Virus record (IMG/VR): IMGVR_UViG_3300044673_000126
Coordinates: 1 to 59,680 of that record
Source of the DNA: a virus
DNA length: 59,680 nucleotides
Direction: 5' to 3' (one strand)
Shown here: piece after piece, positions 1 to 9,712 of the stretch
Layout: every line of letters begins with the position of its first letter
Numbering within the stretch: the first letter of the stretch is position 1
The notes under the pieces: model-generated
Told to the model about the DNA's origin: nothing
The model's database searches: none
What the model saw: the letters and a program-made list of their open reading frames with translations, nothing else
Made by a program: the position numbers and the translations under genes

Positions 1-243
1 ACCGGCTCTTGTCATTGACATCTGCCTCTACGACACCCGGGTCAACCTCGGTCAGGTCGGCGATATCATCGGGACCGTAGATCGCATCCTCAACGACAGA
101 CTCGGCCTCAGCCTCGGCCCCGAAGGCGCGACGGAGCTCCTCCTCTGAGGCGGGGAGCCATGCGAGGGCAGAGCGATTGACTCGCGCAATGATCTCATCG
201 AACCGGAACTCAGCATTTCGGACAGCAGTGTTGCTCTGATTCA
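1..243. repeat. Left copy of terminal overlap
   Basis: This stretch is repeated at 59438-59680 with a single difference (G at 116, A at 59553). The difference falls in the third position of an Ala codon of the giant gene, so it is silent. Because the giant reading frame continues in phase through the overlap, the two ends most likely come from a circular or circularly permuted molecule. A T7-style direct terminal repeat inside a coding frame is less likely but not excluded. Confidence 0.95.
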
Positions 244-3200
244 CAAGCTTGGTGATTTTAGCGAGACTAAGGGTCGCCTGATCAAGCTCTGCCTTGAATG
301 AGGCCTCCTGCTTCTGGAGGACTGCCATCTCTGCGATATACTCCGCAACACGCTTGCCAGATTCGGTTGTCCCAAGGGGCTGGGCCTTGCCAGACACGAG
401 CGCGGTGGTGGTGTGCTTGGATGAGGTGAGCATAGCGTCCGCGCTATTGCGCACACTCTCGATTGCCTCCGCTGCTGAGTCCAGCATCTTGGCGTATGCG
501 CGCGCGAGCCCCTTCATCTCGGCGGAGAGGCCATCGGATGCAGCGGATTCACGCAGCATGCCGGAGATGTCGCGCATAGAGCGCAGGCCGTCCTGCGCAC
601 TGGTGGTCACGGCCCGAGCGGAGTCGAATGTCCCATCCATGGCGAACGCACGGACGCTCGAAGTAAGAAGACTAATGGCCGACACACCAGCAGAGACTGC
701 TGTCCCATCGCCACTCTTTACCAGGGAAGCGATGCCGACGGGAATAGCATCGACGCGGCGCATCGCTGCATTGACGGCCTTAGCTACGCCAGCCATTGCC
801 CCAGGGGCACTCGACCGCGCACCAAAGACTTCCTTGGTCACGAGCTTGGTGAGCTCCATGATGGACGCCCTGGCATTGCCGAGCGCAGCAGATGCAGCCT
901 CATACGCAGTGTTGGCCTTTCCGAGTGCGCGGTGGGCGCGGGCAGATTCCTTCTTCGCCCTCTCGACCTCAGCCTCGGCTGGGGCGACTAGAGCCTCACG
1001 GCTTTCCGCAAGCTGCCGCGCAGCAGCCGTCCTGTCCCCCAGGCCGAGAATGTTACGGATCTCATCGAGCACGCGGACGCTTACATTCTGCTGCCCGCTT
1101 TCGTTGAAGCCCGCAAGGTTGGCATAGTAGCTCTCTGCCAAGCCGAGGGTGGCCTCTGTGAATGCTGCACGGTAAGGTTCGTTCGGGCTAGACAGGAATG
1201 CCCACTTGATGTCGCCAATGATCCCGTCCACATCGAAGGATGCTGCCCGGCGCTCAATGCCGAACCCACCCAGGACCTCGTAGATCGTCTCGCCGATAGC
1301 GTTGGCGATACGGGATGCCTCCTCGCGGGTGGAGGCAAGGGCTCGATTGGCGGCCTTGATGTTCCGCCCTTCACGGACGTTGCCCCGCTCGGCGGCGAAC
1401 ACACGGCGTCCCATGGACCTGGAGATGTAGTCCAGCATCTCCCGGGTGCCCTCGGGTGCGGCCAGGGCTACCGCGTGCATCGCACTAAAGTAGTCCTCCC
1501 GCGCGATGTTCTGAGCCTTCCACGAGTTCATCCACTCGGCCGACACCGTTGGGTCAGTCATAAGGAAGTTGGGCTTCTTCAGGGACTGGAACTCCTTGAC
1601 CGCAGCCTTGTATTTGTCCAGGGCCTCATTCACCTTCTTGGTAAGCGCGGGGTCAACCACCCTGGCAAGGATGGCGTCGTGCAGCGAAGGGAAGAACCCC
1701 TTGTGGAACAGGGTGTCTCCATAGCCTTCTGACGTATGGAGATTGGCCTCAGTGGTCTTGTGCATGGCCGCAGAGAAAGCGCCGGGAAGAGCTGCAATCA
1801 GACCAAGCTGCTCAGTCAGATCACGCACTTCCCTGACCTGCTCTGGACTAAGGACAGCCCCCTCGTCCATCAGCCCACGGTTGAAGGCGCTGATGATGCG
1901 GTCGGCCATACCATCCGCAAGCAGGGCCGTGTTCTCGAACCGAGAGGCGATGACCTTGGTCGCGTAGTCCAGAAGCTCCTGGGTTGCGCGCTCGGACTGG
2001 TTGATGGCCTTGGCGATCTGCTCGATGCTCAGGTAGGACTGAGACATGGAGTCCAGCCCGTGATACATCTTGAGCACAAGCAACTGCATGGGGGTGAGCC
2101 CATCATAGAGCTCCTGCCCGATAGTCTTTGGGTCTCGGATAGTGCTCGCATCGCCACCGAACGGTGCGCGGTTCCACGCATCGCGGATCAGCTCTGGGTT
2201 CAGGCCGAAAGCAATGTCGCGGGCATTGCCGACACCGCTGATGTAATAGCGGCCATTCTCCTGACGCAGGACACCGTCCTGAACAAGGGCCTGGGCAAGC
2301 ACGGCCATATCCTTCGTGGTCATACGCCAACCGCGCTTCACGCCAGGCTTGCTCTTACCCTTCCCGGTCGAGACGTCGTCAGATGGAGCCTCCCGGCCAC
2401 TCGTCTCGGCGTCGATGCGCTCGTTGATCCACTTCATAACAACATCACGGGACCAGACTTGCAGGGGATTGGTAACAGTATCGGTGCCCTTCTTCGCAAT
2501 GACAGACATCCATGCCGACCGCTGCTGATTGGCAAACATGCGCGCGAGCCGATACCCAAGGGTCAATGCCTTGCCCTCAGCCTTGGTGATGTCGAAGGCC
2601 GGTCCCGCCATGGCAGAGCCCTTCGTGTTGTCGGCCTCGGCACTCGGAGCAAGGCTCCGGAGGATGTCCTTGATGGCAGCCACATAGGACGGGTGCTCGA
2701 TGAGAGTGCGGGCATCACGCTCCGCCTCAGCCTCGCCACGGCTTTCCATCTGGGCATTGATACGCGCGCCCAATTTGGATGGACGAGCCTTCTCCTTGTC
2801 CTCCGGGCGTGCATACTCTGCGGCCTGGACGACGGCCTCAAGGATGATTTGTGTCGGGAGCCCGATGGAGTGACCGAAGTCGACGATACCCTTCAGGTTC
2901 TTGTTCATGGCCACGGCCATGCCGGCATTGATGGCGACACCCTCGTCACGGACACCATGAGCGCGGTCTTCGGCAATCTTCTCAAGGATGATCTTGGCTG
3001 CGTCATACATGTGAACGGTCTTCACCCGCGCGGCATACACGGCATCGCGGACAGCCCCCTCAATAGAGGCACGCTCGGACTTACTGAGGTTCATCTGGGC
3101 ATAGGCTGCGCGCGCAGCAATGGCCGTCTCGCCGCGCCACTTGACGGTGGCATTGTAGAGGGCGGCTACCGCACGGGCCATCTTCATGCTCGTGGCACCA

Positions 3201-5857
3201 TGCTTCTTCGCTGCCATCTGGAGGTGCTCTGGCATCCCACCAAGCGTGCGCCCTGGTGCGAAGTTCTTGAGGTAGTCATGGGCCGTCTGAAGGACCCACT
3301 GGCTGATGCCCGTGATCGTCTCGGTGCGTCGGCCGGAGCCAAGGTTCGGCTCACCAAGTTCCTCGGGAGACAGGGCGGAGGCCTGTGCGCTATCTGTCTG
3401 GAGCGGGTTCTCCTGGAACTTGCGGAGTTCCCGTAGCATCGCCCCGTTGCCGGGGGCGAACTTCTCTGCGACTGTCTGCTCTTCTGTAGAGTGGAGCTCC
3501 TTGCGAATGCGCTCCATCTCCTCAGCCCGAATCTGCTCTGCCTTCCAGCCAAGCCTGAGCATAGAGCGGTCCTTCTCCTGCATCAGACCAAGTGCGGCGG
3601 CCGGAGACATCTTGGCGGCGAGCTCATTGTAGGCCGTGAGTGCTGTCTCAAAAGCCTGGGAGCTGAACCGCACAGACGCGGCTCGTGCCCGTCGAGTGAT
3701 CTCCTTCACCGCCTTCTTCTTGGCGGCAGGGTCGAGTTGTCCAAGAGCCTCGATCTCCCCCTTGACCCTGGCCTGCTCTGCGGCCTTCTGCTCTGTGGCC
3801 ATGCGCGCTTCGACAGCCTCATCCACAGCCTTGCTTACCTGAAGCTGCTCGTCGATAGCAGCCCGACGCTGCTGAAGTTCGCTGTGGGCCTCTGGCAGCC
3901 TGGCCACAAGGTCTGGGTGGAGGGCCTCTTCCGTGGGCTCGGCAACCTGGGGGGCCTTCGTCTTCGCCAGGGAGTCGGCATACTCGCGTAGCCGGGTGGC
4001 CTCCTCTGGAAGCAATCCATCCATGAAGTCGCTGGCTGCGGCCTGCACGACCATGTCGCGCCGAGCGGCGAGCAGCTTGTCCGAGATGGGCTTGATGGCC
4101 TGGAGTGCAGCCTGCCCCTCTTCTGAGTTCGCGAACATCGGGTCCTGCAACTTCCGCAACGCGAGTGTGACCTGCGGGAGTGCAGCAGACTCCTCCGCCG
4201 TCAGCCCTGCGGCAGAGCGAAGAGCCTTTGTGATGAGGCCCGGCTCAATGGTATCTCCGACAGAGGCCTCGGCAGCGGACCGAACGGACGCCAATTCCCG
4301 GTATGCACCCTCTGGATCGAAGCTCCTGGCAGGCTTAACGCCGTCACCAGGCTTCACCTCGCGGAGAAGTGGAGCTTCGGGGGCGGCCTTGCGCTCGAAC
4401 GGCTTCGATCCTGCACCGACAATGCCACCTGTAATGAAGCCACCGAGGAACTCAGCGAAGGCCTCCTGGGAGAAGGCAGCCTTGCGGAAGTCCTCCCATG
4501 TGTTCTTCTCTGGATTGGCGGACATCTGGCTAATGATACGCTGGGCATACTCCTCGAAGCCCTCACCGAAGGCGTCGAGGGCGTGCTCCCCAACGTGCTT
4601 GATGCCCAACTTCTCGGCCAGAGCCAGGGCCTTCGATGTCCCCTCCTTGCCGAACTTGGCCACAGCCGTCTTCGCAAGGGCGCGCTCGGCGGCAGCAGCA
4701 GCCTCATTGGCACCAGCCTTCTTGAAGGTGGACATCATCAAGCGGCCATCGGCGAAATTGTTCGTTACCCCAAGCAAGGCCATGTTCCCAGCCAGGGTGT
4801 TTGTATATGCGCTGCCAGCCGCGGCATCAGGGTCCATCCCCTTCTGGATGGCGTTGATCCGCGCCTCGCTCGCGGCGCTCTGCGCCTCGCTCATGGCCTC
4901 TGGGAGAGAGGCAAGAACACGAGAGGCCAGCCCCGACAGGTCGACTGACATAACTCGCTTGGTAATAGGGTTGGTGAGGAGGATCTCGCCAGCACCCTCA
5001 GTTGCGCCGGCCGCGGCGCCGCCCACCATACCGCCAGACGCGACGAGTGGAATCATCTGGAAGATGTTATACGGGGCATCAGCAAGAACGCCCTTGGCCT
5101 TGCCCATCATGGACCCGTCATCATAGATCCCGGCGAAGGACGCGGACTGCTGGAGGCGCTTTGCCTCGGCATTCGCGTCGGCCATCATGCCCGTGATGGG
5201 ATCGGTGGGGCCAACAGAACGGAATGAGCGATCAGCCAGGACCTGCCCTGGGTCCATGCCCTGCTCGTGACGCTCAGTCAGCTTCCTGTCGAGATACCGG
5301 AACGCCGCCCCAGATGGGTTGAGTGGGCTACCAGCGAGTGAGATGAGGCTACGCCCACGCGTCCTGGCAACCTCCTCCCCGAGGCCGAGTCCCTGGCTCA
5401 GAATGCCACCCATCACACCACGGCCCGCGCGTCGGATCTCAGGCAATCCGCCATCCGTCTGGTCCGGGTCGTTAATGTCCTTGATATATTCGCCCTGGTA
5501 ATACTTCTCTCGCTCGACGCCCGCCTGCTTGGTCATGGCGTTGGCTCGGCGGATGAGCTGGGCATGCTGCCCTGTCGGGTCAGCCTTCGCCCGGTTAATG
5601 AACTCAGCAACTTCAGGCTGGGTCAGGGTCATGCCTGGGTTGCGACGCGCCAGGTCTGCCGCGGAGATGGCATACTCTGCCAGCTCTGCATCCGTGATCG
5701 GCGACTGCGGGTCCACTGCTGTGACATAGCTTACGCCAGGCGCACCTGGGGCAGTCGGCTGTGGTTTGGGATTGGACAAGGCAAGCGCCTCTTGCAGGCT
5801 CATGCCCTGTCCAAAGATTCCTTCATACCCACGGAGGCCGGGGTCCTGATCTGCCAT
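1..5857 (-). CDS. Giant polyvalent virion protein, N-terminal 1,952 residues
   Basis: The ATG at 5857 follows a good ribosome site (GGAG, 7 nt upstream). The frame is open to base 1 and continues in phase at 59437 down to a stop at 54111, giving 3,727 residues. This N-terminal half is Ala/Glu/Arg-rich and mostly predicted helical, with long coiled-coil-like stretches and a Gly/Ala-rich hydrophobic patch near residues 245-275. I recognise no catalytic motif in it. It sits directly after two ejection-type proteins and before the lysis genes, the usual place of giant injected phage proteins. N4-type virion RNA polymerase was considered because of size and position, but the T7-like polymerase motifs are not visible. 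Injection with the DNA is inference. Confidence 0.9.
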   Translation of the reverse strand, partial: MADQDPGLRGYEGIFGQGMSLQEALALSNPKPQPTAPGAPGVSYVTAVDPQSPITDAELAEYAISAADLARRNPGMTLTQPEVAEFINRAKADPTGQHAQLIRRANAMTKQAGVEREKYYQGEYIKDINDPDQTDGGLPEIRRAGRGVMGGILSQGLGLGEEVARTRGRSLISLAGSPLNPSGAAFRYLDRKLTERHEQGMDPGQVLADRSFRSVGPTDPITGMMADANAEAKRLQQSASFAGIYDDGSMMGKAKGVLADAPYNIFQMIPLVASGGMVGGAAAGATEGAGEILLTNPITKRVMSVDLSGLASRVLASLPEAMSEAQSAASEARINAIQKGMDPDAAAGSAYTNTLAGNMALLGVTNNFADGRLMMSTFKKAGANEAAAAAERALAKTAVAKFGKEGTSKALALAEKLGIKHVGEHALDAFGEGFEEYAQRIISQMSANPEKNTWEDFRKAAFSQEAFAEFLGGFITGGIVGAGSKPFERKAAPEAPLLREVKPGDGVKPARSFDPEGAYRELASVRSAAEASVGDTIEPGLITKALRSAAGLTAEESAALPQVTLALRKLQDPMFANSEEGQAALQAIKPISDKLLAARRDMVVQAAASDFMDGLLPEEATRLREYADSLAKTKAPQVAEPTEEALHPDLVARLPEAHSELQQRRAAIDEQLQVSKAVDEAVEARMATEQKAAEQARVKGEIEALGQLDPAAKKKAVKEITRRARAASVRFSSQAFETALTAYNELAAKMSPAAALGLMQEKDRSMLRLGWKAEQIRAEEMERIRKELHSTEEQTVAEKFAPGNGAMLRELRKFQENPLQTDSAQASALSPEELGEPNLGSGRRTETITGISQWVLQTAHDYLKNFAPGRTLGGMPEHLQMAAKKHGATSMKMARAVAALYNATVKWRGETAIAARAAYAQMNLSKSERASIEGAVRDAVYAARVKTVHMYDAAKIILEKIAEDRAHGVRDEGVAINAGMAVAMNKNLKGIVDFGHSIGLPTQIILEAVVQAAEYARPEDKEKARPSKLGARINAQMESRGEAEAERDARTLIEHPSYVAAIKDILRSLAPSAEADNTKGSAMAGPAFDITKAEGKALTLGYRLARMFANQQRSAWMSVIAKKGTDTVTNPLQVWSRDVVMKWINERIDAETSGREAPSDDVSTGKGKSKPGVKRGWRMTTKDMAVLAQALVQDGVLRQENGRYYISGVGNARDIAFGLNPELIRDAWNRAPFGGDASTIRDPKTIGQELYDGLTPMQLLVLKMYHGLDSMSQSYLSIEQIAKAINQSERATQELLDYATKVIASRFENTALLADGMADRIISAFNRGLMDEGAVLSPEQVREVRDLTEQLGLIAALPGAFSAAMHKTTEANLHTSEGYGDTLFHKGFFPSLHDAILARVVDPALTKKVNEALDKYKAAVKEFQSLKKPNFLMTDPTVSAEWMNSWKAQNIAREDYFSAMHAVALAAPEGTREMLDYISRSMGRRVFAAERGNVREGRNIKAANRALASTREEASRIANAIGETIYEVLGGFGIERRAASFDVDGIIGDIKWAFLSSPNEPYRAAFTEATLGLAESYYANLAGFNESGQQNVSVRVLDEIRNILGLGDRTAAARQLAESREALVAPAEAEVERAKKESARAHRALGKANTAYEAASAALGNARASIMELTKLVTKEVFGARSSAPGAMAGVAKAVNAAMRRVDAIPVGIASLVKSGDGTAVSAGVSAISLLTSSVRAFAMDGTFDSARAVTTSAQDGLRSMRDISGMLRESAASDGLSAEMKGLARAYAKMLDSAAEAIESVRNSADAMLTSSKHTTTALVSGKAQPLGTTESGKRVAEYIAEMAVLQKQEASFKAELDQATLSLAKITKLVNQSNTAVRNAEFRFDEIIARVNRSALAWLPASEEELRRAFGAEAEAESVVEDAIYGPDDIADLTEVDPGVVEADVNDKSR

Positions 5858-5886
5858 GTGTCACTCCAGGTATAGGATACCCACGC

Positions 5887-7422
5887 TTACCGCGACTTGC
5901 CAAAGGGAGGTGCAGTCACCGGCTGTGTCGACGGGAGAACACCACGCCCGCCCACCGCGCCAGACGAGCGGCCAACCCTGACACCGCTGCTCGCCTTGGT
6001 CTCTCCGGCGCGCTCTGCACTCCGAGCAGCCTCCTGCGCATCTGGCATACGGTAGGCTGTCCCGAGGTCGAAGTTGGGCGGCAACACCGGGGTCCACCCC
6101 CTGGAGAGCAGGGCCTTGACATTATCTGGCTGGACCTCTGGATCACTCCAGTGCCCAGTGTTGACGACAACTGGCGCAGCCCCCTGAAGGCCTGCGGGAG
6201 GCTGCATGACTGCTACCCACCCGGGCTTGACACCCTGGGCCTTAGCAAGCCGCTTGAGCCGATCCATATAGGCGGGCTGCGTCTCCCCGTCCAGGCGAGG
6301 GTTGACCATCGACATCACGCGCGGGACATTGTCAGCGTTCATGTGGAGAGAGTTGTCATCTGGCCGCCAATCAATCTTGGTGGCCTCGTCCATATTCCCC
6401 TTGGGGTAGATGGACCGGCGACGCTCGACACCAACAACCTCATTTGTCTTTGGGTCCACCTTCGGGTAGACGTCGTATCCCTGGAACGCAGCATCGCGAC
6501 GCTGCTCCTCGACAGCGATCTCCCGATCCAGCTTGGCAATGTCTACGCTATTGACATTCCCATTGTTAAGCCCCTTCGACAGTGCCTCCTGAGCAATCTT
6601 CCGACGCCCCTCCAGCTTGTCGATCCGCTTCTGGAACTCCGCAGCCTGCTCCTTGCGCTGTTCAAAGTTGAGCCTCTGGATGGCGATCTCGTTGCTCTTC
6701 CGACCGACAGCCGCCTGTGCACTCAGGGCACGCTCGTTCTGGGCATACGTCCGCTCGCGGTCTCCAAGCGCCATCAGCCCTTGAGACCCCAAGAACGCGC
6801 CAGCCCGCATAACATCAAGGGTGTTGGTCCTGACCTTCCCATCCGAACCCTTCTCGCGATAGTAGACCTGAGTGAGCCCCTCCTTGCTCTTCTCTGGCAT
6901 GAGGCCCACATCAATGATGTCGGGTGGGACAAACGTGGGGTCCTTCTTGGCCCGCTCCTGCATCTGCGTCCGTGCGAGATTGGTTAGCGCGGACGTATCG
7001 CCACGGTAAAACGAACGAACGAGTTCCCGATCCTGGGCCGCTGACAAAGCTTCGCCGTAGTTGAGATCGAAGGACTTCTTGTTCATCTCGAAAGACTGCT
7101 TGTTCTGCTCCTGCCCCTGGAGAACACCCCGTAGATTCAGTGCCTCCTGCCCAGCGCCAGCACCGGCCATACCCTGATAGAGCCCAGGCTCGTCCAGGTT
7201 GCCCGCGAGATACTGAGCAGTCAGATCACCGACACTGTCCTCCTTCTGCCACATCTGCTTCTGGCGTCCGAACATGGTCTGACGGTTCTCGAACTCTGCG
7301 CGGAGGCGAGCCTGCTCCTCGTCCTCGCGTGTCCGGCGACGCCCAATCTCCTCACCCTGAAGGATTCCTGGGCCCAGTCGGCTCAGGGCACCACCAAGGC
7401 CGATCCCGACGTTGTAGTCCAT
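5887..7422 (-). CDS. Putative internal virion (ejection) protein, 511 aa
   Basis: A 511-residue protein rich in Gln, Arg, Glu and Ala. It has long heptad-like stretches (around residues 30-60 and 225-290) and a disordered Ser/Gly/Pro-rich C-terminus. The ATG at 7422 overlaps the stop of the upstream gene by one base, so the two are translationally coupled, and it lies 29 nt before the giant gene. Order and composition match the middle ejection protein of podophages (gp15-like position), but I see no sequence signature that proves this. The role is inferred from context. Confidence 0.75.
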   Translation of the reverse strand: MDYNVGIGLGGALSRLGPGILQGEEIGRRRTREDEEQARLRAEFENRQTMFGRQKQMWQKEDSVGDLTAQYLAGNLDEPGLYQGMAGAGAGQEALNLRGVLQGQEQNKQSFEMNKKSFDLNYGEALSAAQDRELVRSFYRGDTSALTNLARTQMQERAKKDPTFVPPDIIDVGLMPEKSKEGLTQVYYREKGSDGKVRTNTLDVMRAGAFLGSQGLMALGDRERTYAQNERALSAQAAVGRKSNEIAIQRLNFEQRKEQAAEFQKRIDKLEGRRKIAQEALSKGLNNGNVNSVDIAKLDREIAVEEQRRDAAFQGYDVYPKVDPKTNEVVGVERRRSIYPKGNMDEATKIDWRPDDNSLHMNADNVPRVMSMVNPRLDGETQPAYMDRLKRLAKAQGVKPGWVAVMQPPAGLQGAAPVVVNTGHWSDPEVQPDNVKALLSRGWTPVLPPNFDLGTAYRMPDAQEAARSAERAGETKASSGVRVGRSSGAVGGRGVLPSTQPVTAPPFGKSR

Positions 7423-8213
7423 TACATCACCCCCTTGGGCAGACCCCAGCTACCGGCTGTCGGCATCAGCCCACCTGACTGTAGGAAGGAGCGGTATGCG
7501 TCTGTTGCTGTGAAAGTGTTTGGGTTGGGGGTCGGGACAGGTCCTGGTGCTGATGGGAGAATACCTGCTCCGAGACCAGCCTTGGGCAGGGTTGGGGCAG
7601 ACGGGGCTGGCGCCGCTGGGCGAGAGCTGTAATACATTGCGGCGTTCATGAGTCCGTTGCCAGCCGCGTTCCACCCATCCTGGGACGCCTGGCGCGCGCG
7701 CTGTGCCTCGTCCCCATAGAAGGAGGCGAGGCCGCGCAACCCCTGGCTGGTGTAGTCTGCTGTCTGGATTGGGTTAAATCGGGACAACAGCCCCATCCGC
7801 AACTGGTCCTTGTTCTGATACTCACCAAGGACGCCGGCAGCCATGGCTCGTGCCCTCGACAGCTCGTTGGTCTGGAGCATGGAGGCTGCCAGACCGGACG
7901 AGACACCGCGTGTCCCGATCATGGTGTTGATGTTGCGGCCAGCATTGCCATACTCGCGCTCGATGTTAGAGCGAAGGATACCCATGCGGAACGGGTCGAT
8001 GCCAGGCGCCTTAGCCTGAGACGCAAGTTGCTCCTCGATGGGCCCGTAGAGCCCTTCCATCCTTTTCTGGACTCGCATACGCTCGTTGAGATCGCGCTCC
8101 AGCAACTGCCGCTGGCCCTCCGCGCTCTTCTTGGCGGTCTTGTTGGCCTGCTTTGCGCTGTTAGCGGAGAGTGCCGCACCACCAACCATTACCCCAGCAG
8201 TCACAAAAGTCAT
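7422..8213 (-). CDS. Putative internal virion (ejection) protein, 263 aa
   Basis: A 263-residue protein. It starts with a short Gly/Ala hydrophobic segment (residues 3-18), followed by a Lys/Glu/Arg-rich helix to about residue 70, an Ala/Ser/Gly-rich middle and a Pro-rich tail. A hydrophobic N-terminus followed by a coiled coil resembles small podophage core proteins of the T7 gp14 kind, and the gene precedes the 511-aa ejection-type protein. No enzyme motif is seen. Family assignment rests on composition and synteny. Confidence 0.7.
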   Translation of the reverse strand: MTFVTAGVMVGGAALSANSAKQANKTAKKSAEGQRQLLERDLNERMRVQKRMEGLYGPIEEQLASQAKAPGIDPFRMGILRSNIEREYGNAGRNINTMIGTRGVSSGLAASMLQTNELSRARAMAAGVLGEYQNKDQLRMGLLSRFNPIQTADYTSQGLRGLASFYGDEAQRARQASQDGWNAAGNGLMNAAMYYSSRPAAPAPSAPTLPKAGLGAGILPSAPGPVPTPNPNTFTATDAYRSFLQSGGLMPTAGSWGLPKGVM

Positions 8214-8214
8214 G

Positions 8215-8904
8215 TCACTCTCCGATTACCTCCAGGACCGCTTCTGTGATATCCATACCACCAATATAGAAACGGTTAGCCTCGTCGGCCAGGACGATTG
8301 GCTTCGTATGTGATAGTGTCGCATACAACTCATATTCACTCACGGCCTTTGAGACAAGCCCGGCGTGGGCTGTCATCAGGAAGGCACCGATGGCCCCAGG
8401 CATGTCCTCTGCCTCGCGTGGGATGTTGTTCTTGTCGAGGAACTCGTTGCCAAGCATGTGGCAATCAACATCAGACAGAGCCCATGATGGGTATTCGATC
8501 TCAATGACCATACGCGAGCCCATCATCCCCCTTGGCTGGAACCCCAGGATGGATGCAGCACGGAGCATCTTGGTGTTGGGCGGGTTCATCGCAATGGTCC
8601 CGATTAGGCGGCGGCACTCCGTCTCTGTGAGCGCCTTCCGGATGGACTCACGCATGGCGATCATGGCGTGGAGGCCGCGGCCGGATGGCTTGAACGCTGC
8701 CAGAGCGATGAAGGTGTTGTCGCCTATGTTCTCCGCGAACATCACACCGTGGTCAGACACATACGTCAGGGCATACTCGATGGTAGGGGTGAATGCCAGC
8801 GGCACATCCCCAGGGGCCATGACCGGTCGGACGGCCGGATCATTAATCACGCTCTCGATGAACTCAACATCCTCTTCGGTCGCACGGCGAACGGTGTCAG
8901 CCAT
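8215..8904 (-). CDS. GNAT-fold acetyltransferase-like protein in virion gene block
   Basis: About 229 residues. I choose the ATG at 8904 because AGGAG lies about 6 nt upstream of it but directly abuts the alternative ATG at 8910. The N-terminus (RRATEEDVEFIESVINDP) and the motif NPPNTKMLRAASILGFQPRG around residues 110-130 are typical of GNAT N-acetyltransferases. T7 gp13 and several podophage internal proteins also have GNAT folds. Here the gene precedes the two ejection-type proteins, so it may be a core protein, an assembly factor or an enzyme. No substrate can be inferred. The C-terminal third (from about residue 150) is not recognised. Confidence 0.65.
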   Translation of the reverse strand: MADTVRRATEEDVEFIESVINDPAVRPVMAPGDVPLAFTPTIEYALTYVSDHGVMFAENIGDNTFIALAAFKPSGRGLHAMIAMRESIRKALTETECRRLIGTIAMNPPNTKMLRAASILGFQPRGMMGSRMVIEIEYPSWALSDVDCHMLGNEFLDKNNIPREAEDMPGAIGAFLMTAHAGLVSKAVSEYELYATLSHTKPIVLADEANRFYIGGMDITEAVLEVIGE

Positions 8905-9364
8905 CTTCATCTCCTATAAGTGGGTCCCAGAAAACAACGATACCCCGGATACGACTAAAGTCTCCGGAGCCCTCGATACTTAATGTCCTACCCTTCGTCC
9001 CACGCGGAAGCCATAGCACACGTTGTGGGTCCGGCGTCTCTGCCATCTCAATGGTCCCGTGAGTTGTTGGTGTCCCATAGTCGGGGGCATCCAATGGCCT
9101 GTAGATATTAACAGGCGCCTTATTCACAAAGACCCTGACGTGGATCTGCCCGATGCCATAGACTGCCACACCGCGGAAGAACTTGAAGGCGAAGGGGTCG
9201 CCGATCTTCAACTCCCCGGTGTTGAACCGACCGGGCATGACCCGCGTTCGGTCGCCCATGAAGAGACATACCGATGGTGCCCGGTTCTCCAGGGCTGCGA
9301 GATCTAGGACGGTGTCCAGCCCAGCCTGGGCCCGACTAACCATCCCCCAAGAGGAGTCCGTCAT
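8897..9364 (-). CDS. Beta-rich tail or virion protein, 155 aa, unknown
   Basis: A 155-residue protein with no membrane segment. Alternating hydrophobic strands, Gly/Pro turns and many short strand-like runs suggest a beta-sandwich. It starts at the ATG at 9364, overlapping the stop of the gene above, and ends overlapping the GNAT gene, so it is part of a tightly coupled structural operon. A minor tail or fibre-associated role is inferred from position only. Confidence 0.6.
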   Translation of the reverse strand: MTDSSWGMVSRAQAGLDTVLDLAALENRAPSVCLFMGDRTRVMPGRFNTGELKIGDPFAFKFFRGVAVYGIGQIHVRVFVNKAPVNIYRPLDAPDYGTPTTHGTIEMAETPDPQRVLWLPRGTKGRTLSIEGSGDFSRIRGIVVFWDPLIGDEDG

Positions 9365-9702
9365 GTCCCCTCCGCGGTCTTGCGCCTCGGCCCCCTGTCC
9401 TCTTGGAGCAAGCGCTTGATCTCCTTGATATCATCCCGGAGCTCTGTCCTGTCACGCTGGGCGCTCTCCTTCATCTCCCTAAGCTGTTCTTTGAAGTATG
9501 AATCATTGTTCTCTAGGGTTGTCACGCGGGAACCCTGGACCTGGGACCACGTGAAGAACCAGGCCAATGCCCCCAGGATCGCCAACACGTTGCGGATAAT
9601 GCGCCATCCACGCCCCTCGTTTGCGTCAAGATGCTCCATTACTCGCTCCGTCATCTTCCCCCCCAACGATAAGGATATAGCATTGCGGTAATTGGTGATC
9701 AT
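9361..9702 (-). CDS. Single-membrane-span coiled-coil protein, 113 aa
   Basis: The ATG at 9702 has GGAG about 6 nt upstream; a second possible start is the ATG at 9654. The protein has one hydrophobic segment (roughly residues 40-57, LAILGALAWFFTWSQV) followed by a charged coiled coil and a basic tail. This layout is like XhlA-type or membrane-anchor phage proteins. It lies within the tail genes, far from the lysis block, so it could be a tail/ejection membrane protein or a second lysis-related protein. Function unproven. Confidence 0.6.
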   Translation of the reverse strand: MITNYRNAISLSLGGKMTERVMEHLDANEGRGWRIIRNVLAILGALAWFFTWSQVQGSRVTTLENNDSYFKEQLREMKESAQRDRTELRDDIKEIKRLLQEDRGPRRKTAEGT

Positions 9703-9712
9703 GCAAACTCCA

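Noticed and set aside
1736-3436. 566-aa plus-strand frame
   Set aside because: It lies exactly opposite the giant minus-strand gene, reads Leu/Gly/Asp/His-rich without domain pattern, and the minus frame is continuous through it.
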